Source: an uncultured Candidatus Poseidoniales archaeon (lineage in GTDB: Archaea; Thermoplasmatota; Poseidoniia; Poseidoniales; Thalassarchaeaceae). From it: a stretch of 7,420 nt of DNA. Shown here one piece after another: positions 1-4,939 of this stretch. Position 1 is the first letter of the stretch. The number at the start of each line of letters is the position of its first letter. The translations under genes and the position numbers were made by a program. The notes below the pieces were generated by a model. That model was not told the origin of the DNA. It was given only the letters and a program-made list of their open reading frames with translations, and made no database searches. The DNA is taken from contig CATMIM010000046.1 of assembly GCA_950068635.1 (NCBI GenBank), forward strand, positions 1-7,420, written 5' to 3'.

Positions 1-348
1 CGGCAATTCAGGTGGATTCTCGTCCCACAGTCCACGCTCACGGTCGTGATGCCATTGCCTCGCGGCCACCCAGAGGGTGCGGGAGTACCCGTTCCAATCC
101 TCGTGCCGGTCTGCCTCCTCGAGCACCTTGGCATCCTGCTTGAGCACCAGAACATCCAGCAGAGCGTCCCATCGTTCGACTGCGGACAGGCCGCGAGCAG
201 ACTCCAACGCGGCGTTCACCGCCGCACCGGTCCCAGGGTCTGGACGAAGCGACTCTTGGTCGCCGATGATGTGCGGAAGCAGCATGGCGCAGCGAGGACA
301 TACCTCATCCTCGGCGTATTCTCCACAGTGCACGCACGCGCTCTTCAT
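1..348 (-). CDS. Zinc-ribbon protein of unknown function, partial (C-terminus off window)
   Basis: I do not recognise the family. The first 116 codons are visible and the frame is still open at the left edge. The protein opens with two CxxC knuckles, C5-V-H-C8 and C17-P-R-C20, eleven residues apart, which is the pattern of a small zinc ribbon binding one zinc. After this comes a hydrophilic, helix-prone stretch with acidic and basic residues and several tryptophans (W63, W91, W98, W104 approximately). There is no signal peptide or membrane segment, so it is probably cytoplasmic. The ATG at 348 was chosen because the zinc ligands follow it at once and a TATA-like box lies about 27 bases upstream, as expected for a leaderless archaeal mRNA. 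It lies 56 bases downstream of the threonine aldolase on the same strand and may have its own promoter in that gap. Nucleic-acid or protein binding by the ribbon is possible but not shown. Confidence 0.7.
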   Translation of the reverse strand, partial: MKSACVHCGEYAEDEVCPRCAMLLPHIIGDQESLRPDPGTGAAVNAALESARGLSAVERWDALLDVLVLKQDAKVLEEADRHEDWNGYSRTLWVAARQWHHDRERGLWDENPPELP

Positions 349-371
349 GTCTCAGAGAGCGAAACTGACCC

Positions 372-379
372 TATTTCAA
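372..379 (-). promoter_or_regulatory. TATA-like box for the zinc-ribbon gene
   Basis: Read on the minus strand this is TTGAAATA, an AT-rich octamer in GC-rich surroundings. Its centre is about 27 bases before the ATG at 348. In archaea the TATA box is centred 26-27 bases before the transcription start, so transcription would begin at or next to the ATG (leaderless mRNA). No SD site is visible before this ATG, which agrees. This is inference from position and composition only. Confidence 0.4.
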
Positions 380-404
380 TCGCCGATGGGCCACACGCGC
401 CTGT

Positions 405-1451
405 TCACAGGTCCGCGAAAGCGGCGATTGCATGCTCGATGTCGTCATCGTCGACATGCAGGTGGGTGACTGCTCGCAACATGGTGGGTCCGAGATCGAG
501 CACGTCGACACCCCGCTCCGCCAGAGCAGCCACCGCCTCTTGTCCACTCTGGACTCCGGTCAACTCGATGTAGCACATGTTCGTCTGCACCGCATCGAGG
601 TCCACGGAGAATCCATCCAGCGCGTCGATCCCCTCGGCCAGAGTGCGCGCCCGTGCGTGATCCTCGGCCAGCCGCTCGACGTTGTGCTCCAGAGCGTACA
701 ACCCGGCCGCGGCCAGGATACCGGCTTGGCGCATGCCACCACCGAACAGTTTCCGCCAGCGGTGCGCCCGCTCGATGAAGTCGGCACCCCCAGCGACGAG
801 CGAGCCCACTGGAGCACCCAGTCCCTTGGAGAGGCAGATGGAGACGGAGTCACAGTCCCTCACCATCCGTGAGGCGTCGATACCGGTGGCGACCACGGCG
901 TTGAACAGCCGGGCGCCATCCATGTGGACAGCACATCCGGAGGAGTGTGCCAGCTCGCAGATGGCGTCGATCGATTCCTGCGGGTAACAGGTTCCACCAC
1001 CTCGGTTCGACGTGTTCTCGATGCACACGAGGCTGCAGTCCGGGAAGTGCGACATGCTGCCCTTCGACTTGCGGATCGCCGCCGCCACATCCGCCGGGAC
1101 CATGATCCCCCTCTCCGCCTCCACCAGGGCCACCGAACATCCGGACAATGCCGCATATCCTCCACCCTCGTAGACGTAGACGTGACTCGTTCCCTCGGTG
1201 ACGATCTCATCACCGGGCGTGGTATGAGTGCGCACCGACACCGCGTTCGCCATCGTGCCCGATGGCACGAACAGCGCCGCATCCTTGCCGAGCATTGCCG
1301 CCAGATTTTCCTGCAGCATCTGCACGGTCGGGTCGTCGCCGAGCACGTCGTCGCCGACCGGTGCATCGGCGATGGCGTCGCGCATGGCGGCCGAGGGCTG
1401 CGTGACCGTGTCGCTGCGCAGGTCGGTGCGGCCGTTGAGCGGAGGGCACAT
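405..1451 (-). CDS. ltaE: Low-specificity L-threonine aldolase, PLP-dependent
   Basis: Cleaves L-threonine (and usually L-allo-threonine) to glycine and acetaldehyde with pyridoxal phosphate, a cytoplasmic route between threonine and glycine. The protein is full length (348 aa) and keeps the family landmarks. Numbered from the ATG at 1451, these are the N-terminal DLRSDTVTQP block at 10-19, the SGT-M-A-N phosphate-binding turn near 64-69, the ENT-N block near 145-148, and H176-M-D178-G-A-R180, whose Asp binds the PLP ring nitrogen. The Schiff-base lysine K209 sits in LSKGLGAP-G, and GGGMRQAG at 237-244 supplies a conserved substrate-side Arg. It is a fold-type I aminotransferase-like enzyme. 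An in-frame GTG at 1475 would add eight residues. The ATG at 1451 fits the usual short leader before DLRSDT. A weak TATA-like CTATGA lies near 1478, but no SD is visible before either start. The gene is divergent from the Mpo1-like gene. Function is secure; the start is less so. Confidence 0.93.
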   Translation of the reverse strand: MCPPLNGRTDLRSDTVTQPSAAMRDAIADAPVGDDVLGDDPTVQMLQENLAAMLGKDAALFVPSGTMANAVSVRTHTTPGDEIVTEGTSHVYVYEGGGYAALSGCSVALVEAERGIMVPADVAAAIRKSKGSMSHFPDCSLVCIENTSNRGGGTCYPQESIDAICELAHSSGCAVHMDGARLFNAVVATGIDASRMVRDCDSVSICLSKGLGAPVGSLVAGGADFIERAHRWRKLFGGGMRQAGILAAAGLYALEHNVERLAEDHARARTLAEGIDALDGFSVDLDAVQTNMCYIELTGVQSGQEAVAALAERGVDVLDLGPTMLRAVTHLHVDDDDIEHAIAAFADL

Positions 1452-1475
1452 CGGGTGGGCGAGTCCGGGCTTCAC

Positions 1476-1566
1476 TCATAGCGAGTGCGCTGTGCGCGCG
1501 ATGCTGCCGAACGCGCTCCTGCGGGCGAGAGCAGAAGTCATACCTGTCCCCGCCTCCGGCCGTTCC
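1476..1566. promoter_or_regulatory. Divergent intergenic region between ltaE and the Mpo1-like gene
   Basis: A short spacer that must hold the promoters of both outward-facing genes. It is GC-rich and I see no strong TATA box. The best candidates are a CATAC core around 1539-1543, 27 bases before the ATG at 1567, and CTATGA on the minus strand around 1475-1480, close to the expected distance from the ATG at 1451. No SD precedes either start. No clear dyad operator or RNA gene was seen. Confidence 0.3.
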
Positions 1567-2061
1567 ATGAGTGAGAGCCGAGGGATGCAGGACTGGTTGG
1601 ATGCGTATGGCGAGAGCCATCAGAATCCACTGAACAAGAGGATCCACTGGTTCGCGGTGCCCGCGATCTTCCTCTCTGTGGTGGGGCTTCTCTGGTCCAT
1701 TCCTACTCCGGAGTTCTTCGGCGATGTCGCCTGGCTCAACTTCGCGACCATCGCCATGCTGCCGGTGTTCATCTTCTACATCCGACTTTCACCGACGCTG
1801 ACCATCGGAATGATGGTCTACGTAGTCGCCTGCCTCGCCATCTGCTGGCTGTATGTCGAGAACTTCTCCACACCTCTCTGGCAGGCGAGCGTCGCCATCT
1901 TCGTGCTCGGTTGGGTGATGCAGTTCTACGGCCACAAGGTGGAGGGCAAGAAGCCCTCTTTCTTCGAGGACATCCAATTCCTGATGATCGGGCCGGCCTG
2001 GCTGATGTCGTTCATCTACGACAGGTTCGGCATCAAGTACCGACCGACCTCATCAGGGTGA
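1567..2061 (+). CDS. Mpo1-like (DUF962) integral membrane protein
   Basis: A 164-aa multi-pass membrane protein of the DUF962/Mpo1-like family. The yeast founder, Mpo1, is an Fe(II)-dependent dioxygenase that shortens 2-hydroxy fatty acids by alpha-oxidation. Bacterial and archaeal members are mostly uncharacterised. Family signatures are clear: an N-terminal S-H18-Q-N-P-x-N-K-x-I-H27-W block just before the first membrane helix, and a later Q119-F-Y-G-H123-K-x-E126 block leading into K-P-S-F-F-E-D near 129-135. The histidines are the likely iron ligands. Hydrophobic segments lie roughly at 28-46, 56-73, 79-97, 103-121 and 135-151. The ATG at 1567 was chosen because conserved sequence begins soon after it; the frame is open much further upstream, but that part lies over ltaE and resembles nothing. 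A second ATG at 1585 is possible. The gene ends 10 bases from the facing zinc-finger gene. Family assignment is firm; activity in this host is inferred. Confidence 0.88.
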   Translation: MSESRGMQDWLDAYGESHQNPLNKRIHWFAVPAIFLSVVGLLWSIPTPEFFGDVAWLNFATIAMLPVFIFYIRLSPTLTIGMMVYVVACLAICWLYVENFSTPLWQASVAIFVLGWVMQFYGHKVEGKKPSFFEDIQFLMIGPAWLMSFIYDRFGIKYRPTSSG

Positions 2062-2071
2062 ATCCACGCGC

Positions 2072-2203
2072 TCATCCCCAGACGCGGTCATCCCAGCTAC
2101 ATTCGGTGCAGCGACCGTTGCGCCAGTGGAATTGACAGGCGTAGCGGCGGCAGTGGGTGCAGCGCCTTGAGGGGGAGCGTTGGCAGATGCAGCATCTTGC
2201 CAT
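2072..2203 (-). CDS. 43-aa AN1-like zinc-finger protein
   Basis: A very small gene, easily missed, inside a longer open frame. From the ATG at 2203 it encodes 43 residues. Eight metal ligands occur as four evenly laid pairs: C4xxC7, C15xxC18, C23xxH26 and C32xxC35. The spacing C-x2-C-x7-C-x2-C-x4-C-x2-H-x5-C-x2-C is close to the AN1 zinc finger and also recalls the HIT-type finger, so a two-zinc cross-braced fold is likely. An additional C5 is next to C4. The rest is Arg-rich with aromatic residues (F25, W27, W37, W42), and the chain ends in an acidic/aromatic tail. It converges on the Mpo1-like gene and diverges from the membrane-protein gene. No SD is seen; TTTCAAG about 28 bases upstream of the ATG is a weak TATA candidate. 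Function is unknown; small archaeal zinc fingers of this kind are thought to bind nucleic acid or protein partners. The ordered ligand spacing argues against chance. Confidence 0.68.
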   Translation of the reverse strand: MARCCICQRSPSRRCTHCRRYACQFHWRNGRCTECSWDDRVWG

Positions 2204-2336
2204 GTGGCCGAGCGGGGGTAGGAGGGCTTGAAACCTGCTGTCAGATACCTGTCGTGCCAACGACCAGACCCTTGGGGCGGTGCGACGACACCCGTTAATT
2301 ACTGGAGGCCTGAACCTCGCCGGAGGGACCGACGGC
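2204..2336. promoter_or_regulatory. Divergent intergenic region with a small inverted repeat
   Basis: Separates the zinc-finger gene (leftward) from the membrane-protein gene (rightward). It contains a perfect 5-base inverted repeat, GTCGT at 2252-2256 and ACGAC at 2261-2265 with a 4-base loop. A GGTG/CACC pair at 2279-2282 and 2289-2292 encloses a further GACGA. These could be operator half-sites or chance in GC-rich DNA. The AT-rich TTAATTA at 2295-2301 is the strongest promoter-like element. No full tRNA or other RNA gene is supported. Confidence 0.3.
2295..2301 (+). promoter_or_regulatory. TATA-like box for the membrane-protein gene
   Basis: TTAATTA is a palindromic AT-only heptamer in GC-rich sequence. 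Its centre, near 2298, predicts a transcription start near 2324, giving a leader of about 13 bases before the ATG at 2337. Because it is symmetric it could also serve the leftward zinc-finger gene with a longer leader. Position and composition are the only evidence. Confidence 0.33.
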
Positions 2337-3230
2337 ATGTCGTCTGAAAAAGAACGCATACCGGAACAAGCGCCACTGCTCGCTTGGCTGGTATCATGCA
2401 CCGTGCTCGCCATATGGAACTTCAGCCGCGGCCTGTATCTCTGGGCGGGATACAACCTCGGGGGGGCGGTGATGGCCCTGATGGTGATCTCGTTCATGTG
2501 GAACGGACGTATGCGCATGCCTGCATTGCCGCTGTGGATCGCCTACACCACGACGATGCTGCACTTCCTCGGTGGCTCGCTCGGCGCCCCGGACCGCGGA
2601 CCTGGCCCCTTCTGCTTCGAGGGCATGCAACCGGGGGAATGGCTGTGCGCCGACGGCGTCAACGGGATGTACCACGTCCACGCCTGGTGGGACGAGTTGG
2701 TGCACGGAACGAACAGCGCCGCCACCGCCATCGGCTGGTCACTCGCATGGCGCAGGGTGTCCAACCACAACGGGTGGGAAATCTCGCCGCGCATGGTAGC
2801 GGGTATCTGCTTCTCGCTCACCGTCGCCATCGGGGTGGGCTACGAGGTGTACGAATTCTTCGGCAAGACCGTTTTCTTGACGATTGACCAAGGAGGCTAC
2901 CTGAACACCGCGAGCGACCTTGTCAGCAATCTCATGGGCGCTAGCGTGGGAACGCTGTTCGCGCTGTTTTACGACCCGCTGAACGCGGGGGTGCCGAGCG
3001 TAAGCGCTACCCCGCTGCCGTGGCAGGCGTCACTCACGCTCATCGCCACGCTCCCGCTCGTGATCGTCGGGTGCCTGCTCTCGCTCGACCTGATGCTGCT
3101 GGGGGGTGCGCTGGTCGACGCGGACTATGACCGCGTGGGAAATGTGATGCTCGCCTCGATGCTGCTCTCCTTGCTGCTGTCAGCCGCCCGGTTGGCGCAG
3201 CGATCACTGATGAAGGAACGTGATGCCTGA
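2337..3230 (+). CDS. Polytopic membrane protein resembling YjdF/DUF2238 and VanZ-like families
   Basis: A 297-aa protein with about eight hydrophobic segments, roughly at 14-29, 38-55, 63-81, 124-138, 152-169, 196-212, 231-250 and 268-285. The central part has the arrangement seen in YjdF (DUF2238) and VanZ-like proteins: a W-D119-E120-x2-H123 motif entering a helix, then G-Y-E170-V-Y-E173-F, then N190-T191-x2-D194-L-x3-N198-x2-G201-A. These polar residues would line the membrane interior. No biochemical role is established for the DUF2238 group, so none is proposed. A loop between the third helix and the DELVH motif carries C93 and C104, which could form a disulfide if outside the cell. The ATG at 2337 follows GGAGGG at 2322-2327; a GTG at 2280 would add 19 residues unlike the family and is less likely. 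The gene converges on thpR with 26 bases between the stop codons. The family link comes from motif memory and is moderately sure. Confidence 0.75.
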   Translation: MSSEKERIPEQAPLLAWLVSCTVLAIWNFSRGLYLWAGYNLGGAVMALMVISFMWNGRMRMPALPLWIAYTTTMLHFLGGSLGAPDRGPGPFCFEGMQPGEWLCADGVNGMYHVHAWWDELVHGTNSAATAIGWSLAWRRVSNHNGWEISPRMVAGICFSLTVAIGVGYEVYEFFGKTVFLTIDQGGYLNTASDLVSNLMGASVGTLFALFYDPLNAGVPSVSATPLPWQASLTLIATLPLVIVGCLLSLDLMLLGGALVDADYDRVGNVMLASMLLSLLLSAARLAQRSLMKERDA

Positions 3231-3256
3231 ACGGAAAGCCTGCGCTCCGCGGTCGG

Positions 3257-3856
3257 TCAGGCGAGCGGCCAGCGCTCAACAGCGGTGTGCGTCGCCCCGT
3301 GAGGTGTCAGCTTGCTCTCGAACAGCACCAACTCGGGCTGCTCGACCCACGCTTCACGAAGTCCGGATTGGGCAGCCAACCAGTCTGACAGCGCCGCCTT
3401 CAGCGGGCGGCGTTTCACGAACTTGACACCTGAATCGCGAGCGGTCTTGGCGCGGCCGAGCGTCAAGTGCGGCTCCCAGGCGCGCGACTCGGACCAGCCG
3501 AACGACGACAAGGCATCCTTCCGCGCTCCATCTAGAGCCGCCCGCGCACCTTCATGGCGGAACTCGATGCCCGCCCATACCGGCCCGCCGAAGCAGCCGA
3601 CCCCGGTTGCGCGCAGGGTGGCATCGAGCCCATCTTCCAGCAGACGGGCCACACAACTGGACACCGCTTCCCGCAATTCACCCACCTGCTCATCGGGTAC
3701 GAACCCGAGGAAAGCCCAGGTGAGGTGCCATTGATGGTCGGACACGGGCGCCAAGCGCATCCCTGACGCCTCCAGATCGACCTCAGCGAGTGATTCAGCA
3801 GCGGCCACCAGACCTGCGGTCGCCGGCACGGGGATTCCCAAGAACATCCGAGGCAT
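3257..3856 (-). CDS. thpR: RNA 2',3'-cyclic phosphodiesterase (2H phosphoesterase, LigT-like)
   Basis: A cytoplasmic enzyme that opens 2',3'-cyclic phosphate ends of RNA to 2'-phosphate; some relatives can also join tRNA halves through 2'-5' bonds in vitro. The 199-aa length is normal for the family. Both catalytic HxT motifs are present and spaced as expected: H44-L-T46 in the N-terminal half and H130-L-T132 in the C-terminal half. The protein starts with the typical first strand (M-F-L-G-I-P-V-P) and ends with the common S-K-L-T-P-x-G-A-x-H block near 181-190. The ATG at 3856 was chosen because an AGGAGG SD lies nine bases upstream; the Met three codons later (3847) is the alternative. It follows the Rieske oxygenase gene by 15 bases and is probably the last gene of that operon. 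A functional link between the two proteins is not apparent; RNA-repair genes often ride in unrelated operons. Confidence 0.92.
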   Translation of the reverse strand: MPRMFLGIPVPATAGLVAAAESLAEVDLEASGMRLAPVSDHQWHLTWAFLGFVPDEQVGELREAVSSCVARLLEDGLDATLRATGVGCFGGPVWAGIEFRHEGARAALDGARKDALSSFGWSESRAWEPHLTLGRAKTARDSGVKFVKRRPLKAALSDWLAAQSGLREAWVEQPELVLFESKLTPHGATHTAVERWPLA

Positions 3857-3865
3857 CCACTCACG

Positions 3866-3871
3866 CCTCCT
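3866..3871 (-). promoter_or_regulatory. Shine-Dalgarno site of thpR
   Basis: AGGAGG on the minus strand, directly after the TGA of the oxygenase gene and nine bases before the thpR ATG at 3856. It fixes the thpR start and indicates translation from a polycistronic message. Confidence 0.6.
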
Positions 3872-4927
3872 TCAGCCACGTGTCAACAGGCGATGGAAGT
3901 GGTGCACACCCGTCTCGCGGGTCGGTGAATAGCGCCCGCGCTCGTACGCCCGCGAGGCAACACCGCGCTGGGTCGCCTCGACCACGAACTGATCCTCGTC
4001 CTCCACCTTGTCGAGATCGCCTCCTGCGCCCATGTCCAGCAGTGACTCATCGCCCACGAATCCATGGTAGACGATGGCAGTGCGATTCACTGACAGCGGA
4101 ACGACCAGATTCACCGACAATCCCCAGGGGTAGAAGTTGAGCATGAGCCCGGGGTGGAACCAGTAGTAGTAGGCGGCCACACGTTCTCCGTGGTCCGGTG
4201 AACTCTCCGGGAGGTCGAAGCAGGACTCACCTTCACGCGCCATGCCGACCTGCAGCACACCACCGTCGAACAACTCGGTTCGATAGCCGTCGTGATCGAG
4301 CACATCGTGCAGGTCACCGTGAACATATGGGATGTGGAACCCTTCCAGGTAATTGTCGACATACAACGCCCAGTTCGCTTCGATGGTGTATTCGCGGTGG
4401 CGCGATGGAGCATGGCGGAAGCTGTCCACTGGCAGCCAACCGAGCCTCTCCTCCAGCGGAGCGATCCAGCGCTCGAAATCAACACCATCGATGGTCGTGA
4501 ACAGCAGGCCCTTCCACGACTCGAGCGGGAACTGGCGCAGATCGTCAGCGGGGGTGGGGAAGTCCTCCACCTGCTCGAATTCGGGCATGTGGCGAAAGCA
4601 CCCGTCCAGCGAGAATGAGCGCCCATGATACGGGCACACCAGCACACCTGCGGAGCACGGCTCGTTCACCACCACCATCCCACGATGGGTGCAGACGTTG
4701 GAGATGCAGCGAACCTCGTCGTCCTTGGTGAGCAGCATCGGTTCGCGCACCATCCCTTCGATGTGCGGGAGCGGGAGCGCGTTCACTGACGACAACTGGT
4801 CCTCATGGGCGGCGAAATGCCACGAGTTGGCGAATCCCGAGATGACCTCATCGAAAGTGTTCGGATCGGTGTAGAATCTCGAGGGTAGCGTCTCAGCGCG
4901 ACGGATGTCAGCGTCGATGATATCCAA
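3872..4927 (-). CDS. Rieske non-haem iron oxygenase, alpha subunit (ring-hydroxylating/CntA-like)
   Basis: A full-length 351-aa Rieske oxygenase that uses O2 and electrons from a separate reductase to hydroxylate or demethylate a small organic substrate. The [2Fe-2S] ligands are C79-T-H81 and C98-P-Y-H101. The mononuclear iron triad is H198, H203 and D312, the last in an E-D-x4-E-x2-Q-R-G block at 311-322. The residue three before H198, which bridges to the Rieske domain of the neighbouring subunit, is E195 rather than the Asp of naphthalene dioxygenase. Carnitine monooxygenase CntA also has Glu there. This suggests a relative of the quaternary-ammonium/choline-type oxygenases, but the substrate cannot be read from sequence. 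Start: TTG at 4927, five bases after the SD-like GAGGTGA; GTG at 4936 or ATG at 4951 are alternatives, the latter overlapping the upstream gene. No reductase or beta subunit is in the window. The enzyme class is certain. Confidence 0.93.
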   Translation of the reverse strand: MDIIDADIRRAETLPSRFYTDPNTFDEVISGFANSWHFAAHEDQLSSVNALPLPHIEGMVREPMLLTKDDEVRCISNVCTHRGMVVVNEPCSAGVLVCPYHGRSFSLDGCFRHMPEFEQVEDFPTPADDLRQFPLESWKGLLFTTIDGVDFERWIAPLEERLGWLPVDSFRHAPSRHREYTIEANWALYVDNYLEGFHIPYVHGDLHDVLDHDGYRTELFDGGVLQVGMAREGESCFDLPESSPDHGERVAAYYYWFHPGLMLNFYPWGLSVNLVVPLSVNRTAIVYHGFVGDESLLDMGAGGDLDKVEDEDQFVVEATQRGVASRAYERGRYSPTRETGVHHFHRLLTRG

Positions 4928-4932
4928 TCGAC

Positions 4933-4939
4933 TCACCTC
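4933..4939 (-). promoter_or_regulatory. Shine-Dalgarno site of the Rieske oxygenase, overlapping the upstream stop codon
   Basis: GAGGTGA on the minus strand is a seven-base complement to the conserved 3' end of 16S rRNA. Its first two bases are the last two of the TGA that ends the propeller gene, and a TTG start follows after five bases. This supports the TTG at 4927 and translational coupling. The GTG at 4936 lies inside this site. Confidence 0.5.

Noticed and set aside
46..573. Plus-strand open frame across the zinc-ribbon gene and the end of ltaE.
   Set aside because: It is antisense to two minus-strand genes with clear motifs or starts and has Arg/Ser-rich shadow composition.
1228..1566. 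Upstream in-frame extension of the Mpo1-like gene over ltaE.
   Set aside because: It lies antisense to the well-conserved aldolase, has low-complexity composition, and the family begins near the ATG at 1567.
2203..2275. Possible serine tRNA (TGA anticodon) on the plus strand: TGGCCGAGCGG followed by GGGCTTGAAACCT resembles a D arm and anticodon loop.
   Set aside because: The D stem does not close properly, the anticodon stem has a mismatch after three pairs, there is no T-loop consensus (GTTCGAAT type) downstream and no matching acceptor stem. The start of the 43-aa zinc-finger gene also touches this stretch.
2204..2518. Long upstream extension of the zinc-finger frame into the membrane-protein gene.
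   Set aside because: The extension is antisense to a conserved membrane protein and has no recognisable features; the ligands all lie after the ATG at 2203.
4111..4647. Long minus-strand frame inside the Rieske gene, and similar long frames over thpR, ltaE and the AAA gene.
   Set aside because: These are other-frame shadows in GC-rich coding DNA; the overlapping frames carry full sets of catalytic motifs, whereas these show none.
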